Position numbers and translations under genes: made by a program
Shown: one piece after another, positions 35,514 to 45,247 of the stretch
How positions within the stretch are numbered: the stretch's first letter is position 1
How the letters are laid out: each line of letters begins with the position of its first letter
The notes under the pieces: generated by a model
Database searches by the model: none
The model's input: only the letters and a program-made list of their open reading frames with translations
Told to the model about the DNA's origin: nothing
Assembly: GCA_001657325.1 (NCBI GenBank)
Contig: LWRO01000001.1
Location: 1-64,000 of the forward strand
Reading direction: 5' to 3'
Source of the DNA: Geitlerinema sp. BBD 1991-9
GTDB taxonomy: Bacteria; Cyanobacteriota; Cyanobacteriia; Cyanobacteriales; Geitlerinemataceae
Length of the DNA stretch: 64,000 nt

Positions 35514-35981
35514 TTGACTTTTTTGAAATATATTTCTTGTATGTAATACCAAAAAAATGCGAGTAGCTAACAAAAAATTGCAATGTAATTAGCGTGATGG
35601 TAATAATTTTTTATTTTCGCAAATCTAATATATATTTTGACTATCAAAAAAATCAAAAATTTAAATCTATCTCGATCTTTTATTTTTTGAATCAATTAAT
35701 TCAATTAAGGCTTTTTAAATACAAAAAGAAATAAACAACATAAAAATATGTAAATTAATTAAAATCAACGCAAATTAATGGCATTAAATTGAGTAGGGCT
35801 TATTTTGATTTTGGGCGAACAAAAAACTATCTTGCGAGCGTCCACAAACCTAAAAACACTTCTCTATGCTTCTCAAAAAGGCTAAACTCAATCTTGTGGC
35901 TTAACAAAGCCAGGCTTGCATATCGAGGATGCGTCTACCCTAGAGCCTTGCATCAAAGCTCTCTACCAGCCAAAAAATGTT

Positions 35982-35990
35982 TGGTATAAT
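35982..35990 (+). promoter_or_regulatory. Extended -10 promoter candidate for the GAF/PAS/GGDEF gene
   Basis: TGGTATAAT is a perfect extended -10 element (TGn plus TATAAT). No good -35 is seen 17 bp upstream. Transcription from about 35997 would give a leader of roughly 250 nt before the ATG at 36245. Confidence 0.45.
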
Positions 35991-36244
35991 TCGGATAGTT
36001 TTTTTACATTGCCATTCAAGCTATCTTAAGAGTTTAGCTGAAAGGGATGAGTCTTTTTGACCGATTTCATACGATCGAGTGAAGCACTTGTAAAATCTGA
36101 CTTCCAGACTTTCTCTCCTCTCCACCGAACAGTTTAGTGGTTTGAGCTTTCGTTAAAAATCAGCTCCGATCGGCAAATCAACGTGAAAACAGGATTTTTT
36201 GCACTCGTTTGAAGTCTAAGATTGACGCAGGAGGAAAAGGTAGC

Positions 36245-39200
36245 ATGAGAGCTACAAGGGCATCGCGGGACGAGCGACCCCAAAATTACCGAGGTGATTT
36301 GTCGTCAGGCGACGATCGAGCCTCCATCTCTTGGCATCGATCGATCGCGAGGGTTGCCCGACAAATTCAGCAATCGATCGCGTTAAGCGAAATCCTGCAA
36401 ACAACGGTAGATGAGATCTATCAGCAACTCGGGTGCGATCGCGTTTTTCTCTACCAACTCGAACCCGATTGCAGTGGTCGAGTCGTTGTGGAAGCAGTCT
36501 CAGCACCGCAATGGTCGCTCTTAGATCGGGTGATGAAAGACACCTGTTTTGAGGCGAGTTGGACGACTGAGGATCGAAAGAGACAATTTTCCGCGATCGA
36601 AGATATTACCACCGCCGACATCAGCCTTTGCCATGTTGAACTTTTGACCGAGTTCCAGGTTAAAGCGAATCTAGTCGTCCCAATTTTTCATGGAGAGCGG
36701 CTTTGGGGATTATCGATCGCGCATAGCTGCAACGGGCCTCGACAGTGGAAGGTTGAGGAAATCGAGGGATTACAGGAGATTGCCGTTCATGTGGGCATTG
36801 CCATTCACCAAGCATCGCTCATCGAGCAGTTGCAGGCGGCTAAGGCAAAGCCCGAATCACCGAGTGCTGTCGATCGTCCAGAACGAGAGCAGACGAATAA
36901 GCCCCTTCAAGAAGCGGTACGAGTCGCCCACCCAGTAACCGTTGGAGGGATTGAGCAGCAAGATTTTTTGCGTCAGGTACTCGATAGCCTCTTCACGTTT
37001 GTTGGCGTATTAACGCCTGAAGGCATTGTACTCGAGGTCAACCAGGCCCCCTTAGTCGTTGCTGGTTTAACACGAGAAGATATAATCGGTCAACCCTTTG
37101 CCAATACCTATTGGTGGTCGTACTCATCTAAGGCCAAGGCACAAATTCAGGCGGCGATCGATCGGGCTCAGAAAGGAATGTCAGTGCGCTTCGACATTCC
37201 CATACGAGTGCATGGGGGGTCTCAAAGGGTTGTCGATTTCTCCCTAACCCCCCTCAAAGACAGTGCCGATAACATTACTCATCTCATTCCCTCCGGCATT
37301 GATATCACCGAGCGAAAACGCGGTGAAGCTGAATGCCGACAAGCCGTCGATCGAATTAAACAACAACTTCTCGCCATTGAAAGTAGTGTTGATGGCATCG
37401 CGATCTTACGGGAAGGAGCCTATCAATATCTCAACCCATCTCACGTTGAGATGTTTGGCTACGACTCAGCAGAAGAACTGCTAGGGCGGTCTTGGCAGTA
37501 TCTTTACTCTGCCGAAGAGCTTGCCCGCTTTCAAAAGGAAGTTTTCCCGATTTTGGAGGCGAACCGACATTGGCAGGGGGAAGCAATTGCCACTCGCAAA
37601 GACGGTAGCACCTTCTACGAAGAGGTGTCCCTGACACTGAGTGGAGATAGCGATCTCATTTGTGTCTGCCGCGATGTAACCGCTCGAAAGCAAGCCGACA
37701 TCGAACTTCGCGAAAGCAAGGAGCAGCTCGAAGACTTTTTCGACAATGCGAGCGATCTAATCCAGAGTGTTTCTCTGAAAAACGGGCGATTTCTCTACGT
37801 CAACCGCACGTGGTTAAACACTTTAGGCTACGAACTCGATGACCTTGCCGAATTGACCGTTTTCGATCTCATCGCCCCGGACTGTATCCCTCAATGTCAA
37901 AGTATCTTCAAGCAATTACAGTCAGGCGAAGTGCGCCAGGTCAAACGCCTCGAAGTCACATTTCTCGCCAAAGACAGATGCAAAATTCTCCTTGAAGGCA
38001 GCATTAACGTCCGTGTTGAAAACGAGACACCAATCGCAACCCGTTCTATCTTCCACGATATTACCGCTCAACGTAAGGTAGAAAATCTTTTACGAGAACA
38101 AGCAAAGGTTCTCAAGATTTTTTATGAAACGTCACCTCTAATCATGGGGGTCGTTGAGCTTTCAGATGATGATATCCTTCATATTTATCATAATCCGGCA
38201 ACTCTTAACTTTTTTGGTATAAGCCCTGAAGATATTACGTACAAATGGGCGAGCGAACTGGGTGTCTCTCGAGGTATTATTCAACTTTGGATAACTCACT
38301 ATCGTCAAAGTCAAAAGCAGCAAAAACCCATTCAATTTGATTACGAACATCAGATAGAATCTGGGACGTATTGGCTGCTAGGAACTGTTTCATTCCTGGG
38401 TTTTTCTGAAAGCAATCGACCTCAATTTTCCTATATCGTTCAAGATATCACCGATCGCAAACGGAGTGAAGACGAGCGAAGACGAGCGGATGCAATTCAG
38501 TTACAAGCCGATCGCGTGAGTGGCGAGCTGAAGCTGTTGGAGAATATTTTAGAAATTACGCTTGCAGGCTATTGGGATTGGAATATTCCAAGCAATCAGG
38601 AATATCTAAGCCCAAGCTTTAAGCAAATGTTTGGATACGAAGATTTTGAACTGCCTAACTCACCTGAAACGTGGCAAAAACTAATATTTTCTGAAGATTT
38701 GCCAGAAGCATTGACTTGTTTTGAACGTCACGTTCAAAGTCACGGAAATATCCCGTATTCTATCGAGGTTAGATATCGACATAAAGATGGGTCTACCGTT
38801 TGGGTAATCTGTTCGGGTCAGGTGATTGAATGGGATACGGAGGGCAATCCTTTGCGAATGATTGGCTGCCATATCGATATCACCGATCGAAAACGGACTG
38901 AAGAAACATTACGTAAAAGCGAAGCCACCAATCGCGCGCTCATTGAAGCCATTCCGGATGTGTTAATCCGGATGCGTCAAGACGGTGTTCCCCTAGAGGT
39001 GATTAATGAAGAAGCAGTTCTCGATATTCATACTCGAGAAAACATCGATCGATCGTCCGAGCTATCGATCGCAGATATTATGCCGTTTGCCCTCGATCGA
39101 GATCGCGTTCGGTTAGCTCAAGCTGCTTTACAAACCGGAAGCATCGAACGACAAGAGTACGATTTTGTTAAGGGGGAGCAAACCTATTATGAAGAAGCGA

Positions 39201-41080
39201 GGATTATTCCCTTATGGCGCGATGAAGTTTTAGTGGTTATTCGCGATATTACGCTGCAAAAACAAGCCGAAATCGAACTCAAGACGACCAAATCTCAACT
39301 CGAACTGTTTATTCAAGCAACGTCTGAAGGGTTTTTCGATTGGGATCTCATTACGGGAAAAGTTTATCTGTCGCCTCGCTGGAAAGAAATGCTAGGCTAT
39401 GCTGACGACGAGCTTGAAAATGCATTTGAAACCTGGGAGTCGCTCGTTTTTGAAGAAGATCGGGTTGCCGCACTTCAGCTAATAGAAGATTACAATAATG
39501 GCAAGGTCGATCGTTTTTCAATGACCCAGAGAATTCGACATAAAAATGGTTCGACGGTTTATATTTTCGTTCGTGCCATTCATATCAAAAACGATCGAGG
39601 CGATGTCGTTCGCATGATAGGCAGCCATCTCGATATGACCCAAATGGTTGCCATGCAGGAAGCGCTGAAAACTTCGGAAATGCAGCTCAGTAGTATTCTG
39701 AATAGCTCTCTCGACGGTATTATGGCATTTCGCTCAGTACGTAACGATCGAGATAAAATCGTTGACTTTGAATGGTTGTTGAGCAACCCGACGGCTTGCG
39801 AGATCGTCGGTCGATCGGCCAACGACCTCATCGGTCAACGACTGTTGCAAGAACTCCCCGCCCATCGAGAAGAAGGACTCTTCGATTTATACGTTCGAGT
39901 GGTGGAATCGGGAGAACCGATTCAACGCCAGTTTCACTACAACCACGAGGGGATTGATTGCTGGTTCGAACATATTGCGGTCAAACTTGGGGATGGCTTT
40001 GCCGTAACTTTCCGTAATATTAGCGCCATCAAACAATCAGAACAGGCGCTCCAGCAAGCGAATCACCAACTTGAAGACCACCTGAACGACCTCAAACAGC
40101 GCAATACAGAAATGCTGCTGTTAAGTGAAACGAGCGATTTTCTACAAGCGTGTTTTACCATCGAAGAAGCCTGTGCGGTGATTAGCAGTCTTGTAGAACC
40201 TCTATTTCCAGGCTGTTCGGGCGGCATTTTTATTACCAATGCTTCTCGCAACCGGGTGGAAAACGCGACGTCCTGGGGAGCGCACCTGCATTCTCAACCT
40301 GACTTTCCGCCTCAAGATTGTTGGGCCTTGCGTCGGGGACGACTGCACTGGGTGGGACAACATCGAGCGGGGTTGCGCTGCAAGCACGTTTCTTCCCACG
40401 CTGAACTCTCGGACACGCTTTGCATTCCCACGATCGCTCAGGGGGAAACCTTGGGCTTGTTTTACCTGAGTGCAGAAACGCCCGAGGCTTTACCGGAAGC
40501 CAAGCGGCAGTTGGCTTGTACGGTGGCTGAACAAATCGCCCTATCGATTGCGAACCTACGCTTGCGAGAAACGCTTCAGAACCAAAGTATTCGCGATCCG
40601 CTCACCGGATTGTTCAATCGTCGCTATTTGAAAGAATCCCTCCAGCAAGAGATCGCCCGCGCTCAGCGCAATCAACATTCGATTGGCGTCATTATGCTCG
40701 ATGTCGATCGCTTTAAGCAGTTTAACGATACCTACGGCCATGAAGCGGGAGACTACGTTCTTCAATCGATCGGCAAATTACTCAGAGAGAGTGTTCGCGG
40801 GTCAGATATTGCTTGTCGCTACGGTGGCGAAGAAATGACGTTGGTATTGCCCGAGTGTTCTTTGGTTGACGCTCGAGCTAGAGCAGAAGCTATTCGAGAA
40901 GGGATTAGCCAGCTTAGAATTCACTATCAGGGGAAAATGTTAGACGTCTTGACAGCATCACTTGGTGTTGCCTGTTTTCCCCAACATGGCGTGACGGGAC
41001 AAGTCCTTTTACAAGCTGCTGATACGGCGCTTTATCGTGCTAAGGCTGAAGGGCGAAATCGAGTGGTGGTGGCTCCGTGA
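36245..41080 (+). CDS. CBCR-like GAF, 8 PAS, GAF, GGDEF diguanylate cyclase
   Basis: 1,611 residues from the ATG at 36245; AGGAGG ends 11 nt before it, so the in-frame TTG at 36209 is not used. No TM segments. First comes a GAF domain (about 30-190) with cyanobacteriochrome motifs: DTCF with Cys101 (the DXCF position) and Cys129-His130 in SLCHVELLTEFQV, then ANLVVPI. Eight PAS/PAC units follow (about 235-1275), many ending in the D(I/V)T.(R/Q)K linker. A second GAF domain (about 1290-1440) precedes the GGDEF domain (about 1445-1611). The active loop is GGEEM, with Met at the usual Phe position, and an RxxD I-site (RGSD) lies before it. Predicted as a soluble, possibly light-sensing c-di-GMP synthase with many further inputs. 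Bilin binding is inferred, not shown. Confidence 0.9.
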   Translation: MRATRASRDERPQNYRGDLSSGDDRASISWHRSIARVARQIQQSIALSEILQTTVDEIYQQLGCDRVFLYQLEPDCSGRVVVEAVSAPQWSLLDRVMKDTCFEASWTTEDRKRQFSAIEDITTADISLCHVELLTEFQVKANLVVPIFHGERLWGLSIAHSCNGPRQWKVEEIEGLQEIAVHVGIAIHQASLIEQLQAAKAKPESPSAVDRPEREQTNKPLQEAVRVAHPVTVGGIEQQDFLRQVLDSLFTFVGVLTPEGIVLEVNQAPLVVAGLTREDIIGQPFANTYWWSYSSKAKAQIQAAIDRAQKGMSVRFDIPIRVHGGSQRVVDFSLTPLKDSADNITHLIPSGIDITERKRGEAECRQAVDRIKQQLLAIESSVDGIAILREGAYQYLNPSHVEMFGYDSAEELLGRSWQYLYSAEELARFQKEVFPILEANRHWQGEAIATRKDGSTFYEEVSLTLSGDSDLICVCRDVTARKQADIELRESKEQLEDFFDNASDLIQSVSLKNGRFLYVNRTWLNTLGYELDDLAELTVFDLIAPDCIPQCQSIFKQLQSGEVRQVKRLEVTFLAKDRCKILLEGSINVRVENETPIATRSIFHDITAQRKVENLLREQAKVLKIFYETSPLIMGVVELSDDDILHIYHNPATLNFFGISPEDITYKWASELGVSRGIIQLWITHYRQSQKQQKPIQFDYEHQIESGTYWLLGTVSFLGFSESNRPQFSYIVQDITDRKRSEDERRRADAIQLQADRVSGELKLLENILEITLAGYWDWNIPSNQEYLSPSFKQMFGYEDFELPNSPETWQKLIFSEDLPEALTCFERHVQSHGNIPYSIEVRYRHKDGSTVWVICSGQVIEWDTEGNPLRMIGCHIDITDRKRTEETLRKSEATNRALIEAIPDVLIRMRQDGVPLEVINEEAVLDIHTRENIDRSSELSIADIMPFALDRDRVRLAQAALQTGSIERQEYDFVKGEQTYYEEARIIPLWRDEVLVVIRDITLQKQAEIELKTTKSQLELFIQATSEGFFDWDLITGKVYLSPRWKEMLGYADDELENAFETWESLVFEEDRVAALQLIEDYNNGKVDRFSMTQRIRHKNGSTVYIFVRAIHIKNDRGDVVRMIGSHLDMTQMVAMQEALKTSEMQLSSILNSSLDGIMAFRSVRNDRDKIVDFEWLLSNPTACEIVGRSANDLIGQRLLQELPAHREEGLFDLYVRVVESGEPIQRQFHYNHEGIDCWFEHIAVKLGDGFAVTFRNISAIKQSEQALQQANHQLEDHLNDLKQRNTEMLLLSETSDFLQACFTIEEACAVISSLVEPLFPGCSGGIFITNASRNRVENATSWGAHLHSQPDFPPQDCWALRRGRLHWVGQHRAGLRCKHVSSHAELSDTLCIPTIAQGETLGLFYLSAETPEALPEAKRQLACTVAEQIALSIANLRLRETLQNQSIRDPLTGLFNRRYLKESLQQEIARAQRNQHSIGVIMLDVDRFKQFNDTYGHEAGDYVLQSIGKLLRESVRGSDIACRYGGEEMTLVLPECSLVDARARAEAIREGISQLRIHYQGKMLDVLTASLGVACFPQHGVTGQVLLQAADTALYRAKAEGRNRVVVAP

Positions 41081-41111
41081 ATGACTTCACGAAATGAAAG
41101 ACAATGGAAAG

Positions 41112-42131
41112 TTACGAAGAAAATCGTTTCACCCTTGCCCATACTTTATGGGGTACTACACTGTTAGGCTCGATGAAATCTTTCAATTCTAAGACAACGA
41201 CGCGATCTCCGTTGTTGAGCGTGTCTTTCCATTCTTGAGGGGCGTAATCTGGCGGTTGTGGGTAATTCCCGCGCACGTTGAGCGAATTCTGCGTCACCGT
41301 CACTGTATCTCCAATATGGGGAACGCGAGGGGGTTCGATGGTAATAGAAGCTTGTGTTCCTTGCTGTAATGCCATCCCAGTCGACAATTCTGCATTACGA
41401 TCGATCGTTCCGAGAAAGATCCACCCTAGCGATTCTTCGTTGGTATAAGCAGGTGTGGGAGGTGGAGAAGGTTCGCCGTTGGGGGGAATCGTCGGTGGAA
41501 ACTGAGACCAAACGATCGACACCCCGACAACTAAACCCACCACACCCAGCCCAACAAGCCAACGGCGGCGAAATGATGGCGACACAGACGGTGTTGGAAC
41601 GGGTTCGGGGTAGCGCTTGTAGCGCTTGGGGGATGGCGGAACAGGTGTCTCAGCTTGGGGGGTCAACCGTCGTTCGATCTCAGCCACATCTTCGAGACGC
41701 AAACCGAGAACCTCTCGAAATCGGGTTAATTCCCGTTGCGTCGTTTCGCTTAAGGGAAACTCCGATCGAACCGTTTTCTCAAACGTTTGTTCGTACTGTT
41801 CGAGGTTGTGTTGATATCTGCGATAGGGTTCCAAAACTTCCGCTTCGATCTGCTGTGTGACCTCAACACTCAGATTCAACTGTTCGCGCAACGCATTTAG
41901 GACTAAACGACCGACTTCAGAAATCGTACCGCCGCTGGCAAATTGACTGACTTCACGACGGTAACGCTGTTGGGGGTCGTCGATGGGTGCTTTCGCGAGA
42001 AAAATGCGAAATCCTTCTTCGGCGACAAAAATTTTCGGTTTCATCGCGGGAGCGGTTTCGCGCACTTTCTGGTGAGCGTAGTCGTGGAGTTCGTCAATGG
42101 CAACGACTCCATCTCCATCTAAGTCCGCCAC
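41112..42131 (-). pseudogene. C-terminal part of a frameshifted metacaspase gene
   Basis: This frame continues the caspase protein encoded just upstream. Reading it back beyond its nominal start gives IDVRTQLGGQGRAVLTSS and then IRTGVADLDGDGVVAIDEL, which is the expected downstream part of the caspase fold and an EF-hand-like loop. The two frames are offset by 2 nt and meet at the CGAT tract at 42265-42275; adding one 4-bp unit would restore a single frame of about 535 residues. After the caspase come two helical effector-associated-type repeats (about LNLSVEVTQQIEAEVL), one TM helix (RRRWLVGLGVVGLVVGVSIV) and a C-terminal SH3-like domain (TVTQNSLNVRG). It could be a true pseudogene, a phase-variable state or an assembly error. 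Confidence 0.75.
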
Positions 42132-42223
42132 ACCGGTGCGAATGCCTTCGACGAGATAGCGAGTATAGATTGATAGATCGGAGGCGGATTCTTCAAAGGA
42201 ATACTGAATTGCGCTTGAAGATG

Positions 42224-42715
42224 TTAAAACTGCTCGTCCTTGACCGCCGAGTTGAGTACGAACGTCGATCGATCGGCTTTGGCAGTCATACCCTCAGCAA
42301 ACGCACCGCTAAAACAACAATCGAGAATGACGACTTGACGCTTACAACGACTGTTGCTCATAATATCTAATACAAAACTGGCCGGAACTGCCGTCGATTT
42401 CACAAGCTCGCCACTTTCAGTTTTACGAGTAATGTGAGTTGCGAAATACAGCCTTCCTCGATCGTCTTTAATTCCGTGACCGGAGAAAAACAGCAATGCG
42501 AGATCGTCTTTTTCTCGATCGGCTAACAAACTCTCGATTTCCTGCTCCATGCTTTGCCGATCGGGATCGATCAGAGTTTTAACCGAATCAAAAGCACCTC
42601 TTTCTGAATCTTCCAGCACTGCCTTCAATGCTTCAACATCTTTGACAGCACAAGGAAGTGGTACTAAATCCGAGTCATAATGACTAACACCCACCAGCAA
42701 GGCGATCTTCACCAT
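42224..42715 (-). CDS. Metacaspase (peptidase C14) domain, truncated by frameshift
   Basis: A 163-residue frame that starts like a cyanobacterial metacaspase (MVKIALLVGVSHY). It contains the catalytic His in LLFFSGHGIKDD near 90 and the catalytic Cys in ILDCCFSGAF near 131, so the active-site pair is intact. It ends prematurely after AKADRSTFVLNSAVKDEQF, out of frame with the rest of the protein. AAGGAG lies 8 nt before the ATG. The stop codon of the preceding EACC1-like gene lies 12 bp upstream, so the two genes are tightly coupled. Metacaspases cleave after Arg or Lys and are linked to cell death or conflict; the target is unknown. Confidence 0.85.
   Translation of the reverse strand: MVKIALLVGVSHYDSDLVPLPCAVKDVEALKAVLEDSERGAFDSVKTLIDPDRQSMEQEIESLLADREKDDLALLFFSGHGIKDDRGRLYFATHITRKTESGELVKSTAVPASFVLDIMSNSRCKRQVVILDCCFSGAFAEGMTAKADRSTFVLNSAVKDEQF
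42265..42275. repeat. CGAT tract at the metacaspase frameshift
   Basis: TCGATCGATCG. Expansion by one ATCG unit changes the downstream reading to KADRSIDVRTQLGGQG, joining the two halves of the metacaspase. This is the most economical position for the shift. Confidence 0.6.
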
Positions 42716-42727
42716 CGATCTAACTCC

Positions 42728-43096
42728 TTAAGCCATTACAAATTCCTCAGCTAAGCGAATTGCGGTTTCGAGTTCAGCTCGACTGCTTGCTTTTACCTCT
42801 AATGTTTTACCGTTGGCTTGAACTTTTAACTCAATGGTTTTTCCAGATAACCGATCGTTGAGAAATGCCAACCAAGTTTTAATATTTTCGATTGTTATTT
42901 CGGCTAGTAAAATTCCAGGCAAAAATCCCCCGATAGCTTTATTCCTTTTCGGTGGATTGGTATCAGAAATTCGTTCGACTCGATCGACTTCTTCAATGTT
43001 CCGCAATTGACTCAATAATTTTTGAGTTTCGGATTCTTTATCTTCGTCGTCCAAATTTGGATCGATAAAAGAAATAACAAACTGAATTTTATCCAT
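42728..43096 (-). CDS. EACC1-like small protein (effector-associated constant component)
   Basis: About 122 residues from the ATG at 43096 (MDKIQFVISF); an in-frame TTG at 43156 is less likely. The pattern fits the EACC1 family as I recall it: an N-terminal beta strand, an acidic 'DPNLDDEDKESETQKLL' helix, a Gly-rich hydrophobic helix (KAIGGFLPGILLAEI), then KTIELKVQANGKTLEV and a C-terminal helix. EACC1 proteins are found coupled to caspase or trypsin effectors in NTP-dependent conflict systems, and here the metacaspase follows 12 bp downstream. No signal peptide. The identification is from memory of the family's shape, so a profile search is needed. Confidence 0.65.
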   Translation of the reverse strand: MDKIQFVISFIDPNLDDEDKESETQKLLSQLRNIEEVDRVERISDTNPPKRNKAIGGFLPGILLAEITIENIKTWLAFLNDRLSGKTIELKVQANGKTLEVKASSRAELETAIRLAEEFVMA

Positions 43097-43235
43097 TGTC
43101 TGAATTAACGATTTTATCGATCGATCTATAAATGGCTTACTTCCCAGTATATTCAAGTTGAAATGCTATTATCGAGATCGTGTATTAAATCTTAAACTCC
43201 TCAAACGTTTGATTGTTTGTCACCGAGAAGGAACT

Positions 43236-43312
43236 GGGTCTGTTGGACTTAGTTGAACTTAGAGCGATCGGCAGAGTTGATGAGACTCTAAAACGCTTGG
43301 TGTAGGGAAAAA
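43236..43312. repeat. Dispersed intergenic repeat, copy 1 (degenerate)
   Basis: Shares GGGTCTGTTGG, GCAGAGTT, ATGAGACTCTAAAAC and CTTGG.GT.GGG, in the same order, with the copy at 47510-47593. The hairpin that ends copy 2 is decayed here. It lies between the EACC1-like gene and the GT39-like gene. Confidence 0.65.
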
Positions 43313-43333
43313 CAGCCCACAATTTGCGACAAC

Positions 43334-45136
43334 TTAACGACGATTCCACACTTCACGAGCAGTGGCGTTCCCGTAGAGCGATCGCGACCCCACTGAAATT
43401 AACGGTTCCCCTGCGTCGTCCGGTAAATTGCGGGAAATCGGATCGCTCGGATCGTCGGGTTGTCGCATGAAATCTGTCACGAAAACCACCGATCGATCTT
43501 CGTTCCAGAGTTCTTGCAATCGATCGCCCGTGATGGCATATTCCGGAGGCTGACCCGGAAAGGCTGGGGGGGTGCGGTTGTCGCCGCCATCGGTCAAGAC
43601 GAACACGATCGGGTACGCGAGTCCTGGCTTCCCTCGTACCCAACCCGTAGGTAATTCGGTCGTCTCAGGGAAAGCCGTACCGTCTCGATCGAGATAGTAA
43701 CTCATCGCACCGGCTGCCCCGAGTTCTTTCGATCCCTCAAACGTCCAAATTGTGGTTTCTTCCAGGCGCGTTTGAGCCGTTTCGATGAGGAATTGTGAAG
43801 ATCGATCGCCGGAAAACTGCACGAATCCCTGCGTCACGGCAACGTAAGCCACGATCGTCCCCGCAGCAATCGCCCCAAACCCCTGATAACGCCGCTTTCC
43901 GAGCAATAACAGACCGCCGGTCAGACATCCCAACCCAATACTTAAGGAGATTGAAATGGCAATCGATATCAATTCCGGGTATGTTGCGCTCATCCACACC
44001 GGAAGTTTAAACGTCACGGCGATCGAACTCGCGCCCAACGCTGTAAACAATATTCCAGCGAACTGATGTCCCCATCGATCGCCCTGCTGTCGACTTTGCG
44101 TCCACCACAACGCACACAACAGAACGAACGGCGGAACACTCGGCAAACCGTAGTACACCAGACGAGACGACAGGGGTAAAAACAGCAAGACGGGAGACAG
44201 CGTTCCAACAGCTAAAATTGTCAACGCTGTCGTGTACGATCGACCCCGACGGGTGCTGTGACGCCAGAATTCTTTCCATACCAACGCGACCGTTTGGGGC
44301 AACACGAGCGCCCACGGAAAGCTCCAAAGCCAAGTCAAACCGACATAGCCCAAGGCCCCAATTTTCGACACGTCGTAGTCTGGGGGAAAGCGGGTATCGG
44401 CAATCCGTTGTAAGTTTTCGTTGAATAGAAAATATTGTAGAAACCCCGGATTGGCCGTTTCTACGGCAATCGTCCAGGGCAACACGACAAATAGTAAGAC
44501 GATGAGACCCCAGGGAAGGCGTAACGCCTTGAAGACGCGGCGGGGGGATTTCATACCCGCGACGGCTAACGTCGCCAACATTGGAAAGACCAGCATCGAC
44601 GGACCTTTCGCCAAAACGCACAATCCCAGCGAGATCGATAACGAGATCCAGCATTTTCGATGACGGACATTTCCCGTCAGTCGCCAGAGAAAATAGTACG
44701 ACGCGAACAGCAGCGAGCCGAGTAAAACGTCGATGAGAACTTGGTGAACGAAGATAAACCAACCGCACGCTGTTGCCAGCATCAATGCAGCGACTCGTCC
44801 CGTGCTTGGGGTTGCCAAGTCGCGCCCCCACTTCCAGGACACGAGAACACCGAACCACGCCGCAATCGCGAGGGGAAGTCGTGCGGCAAATTCGTGAATC
44901 CCCAATAGACTGTAGCTGGTCGCGATCGACCAATACACTAAAGGGGGTTTGTTCAAATACGGTGCGCCGTTGAGGGTTGGGGTAATCCAATCTCCGCGCA
45001 ACACCATTTCTCGGGCAACGCCAGCAAAATGGCCTTCATGGGGTTCGTACAGTCCATATCCCCCCAATCCTGCTGTCAAAATTCCAAAGGCAACGATTAG
45101 CGTTAATACGTCCGGCCACCATACAGCTCGCTTCAT
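43334..45136 (-). CDS. GT39-like membrane glycosyltransferase (ArnT/PMT type)
   Basis: About 600 residues from the ATG at 45136 (MKRAVWWPDV); a TTG two codons upstream is in frame. Roughly 11-12 TM segments. The first periplasmic loop holds YEPHEGHFAGVAREM near 32, the equivalent of the acidic catalytic loop of ArnT/PMT enzymes, and NGAPYLNKPPLVYW follows near 60. The C-terminal region is soluble. These enzymes move a sugar from a polyprenyl-phosphate donor to lipid, protein or polysaccharide acceptors; the acceptor here is unknown. It lies downstream of an acyl-CoA-dehydrogenase-like gene on the same strand (111-bp gap). Confidence 0.85.
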   Translation of the reverse strand: MKRAVWWPDVLTLIVAFGILTAGLGGYGLYEPHEGHFAGVAREMVLRGDWITPTLNGAPYLNKPPLVYWSIATSYSLLGIHEFAARLPLAIAAWFGVLVSWKWGRDLATPSTGRVAALMLATACGWFIFVHQVLIDVLLGSLLFASYYFLWRLTGNVRHRKCWISLSISLGLCVLAKGPSMLVFPMLATLAVAGMKSPRRVFKALRLPWGLIVLLFVVLPWTIAVETANPGFLQYFLFNENLQRIADTRFPPDYDVSKIGALGYVGLTWLWSFPWALVLPQTVALVWKEFWRHSTRRGRSYTTALTILAVGTLSPVLLFLPLSSRLVYYGLPSVPPFVLLCALWWTQSRQQGDRWGHQFAGILFTALGASSIAVTFKLPVWMSATYPELISIAISISLSIGLGCLTGGLLLLGKRRYQGFGAIAAGTIVAYVAVTQGFVQFSGDRSSQFLIETAQTRLEETTIWTFEGSKELGAAGAMSYYLDRDGTAFPETTELPTGWVRGKPGLAYPIVFVLTDGGDNRTPPAFPGQPPEYAITGDRLQELWNEDRSVVFVTDFMRQPDDPSDPISRNLPDDAGEPLISVGSRSLYGNATAREVWNRR

Positions 45137-45247
45137 AGGCAATCGATCGATCTACAATTTACGATTTAAGCAGTTGATAGTTTACGATTTTTTCTCCTTT
45201 TACCTCATTTTCTTGTCGTTCCCTCATCTCATCATCTCATTCCCTCT

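Larger units (their letters stand above)
34899..36244. other. 1.3-kb gene-poor AT-rich region
   Basis: No convincing gene. It holds the acsA terminator (34969-34993), a MITE-like nested inverted repeat (35212-35308), and a strong ribosome-binding site with an 11-codon ORF (35466-35513). A very AT-rich stretch runs from about 35340 to 36050, followed by a candidate extended -10 promoter at 35982. The base composition from 35400 to 35800 is far below the window average and suggests decayed or foreign DNA. Confidence 0.6.

Noticed and set aside
35789-35989. 66-codon plus-strand frame before the GAF/PAS gene
   Set aside because: No ribosome site and a random composition; the candidate promoter overlaps its 3' end.
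36209-36244. TTG at 36209 as the start of the GAF/PAS gene
   Set aside because: The AGGAGG ribosome site lies downstream of it and is spaced correctly for the ATG at 36245.
43353-44990. Frames overlapping the GT39-like gene on the same strand
   Set aside because: They are out-of-frame readings of a membrane protein, Arg/Ser-rich, without start signals.
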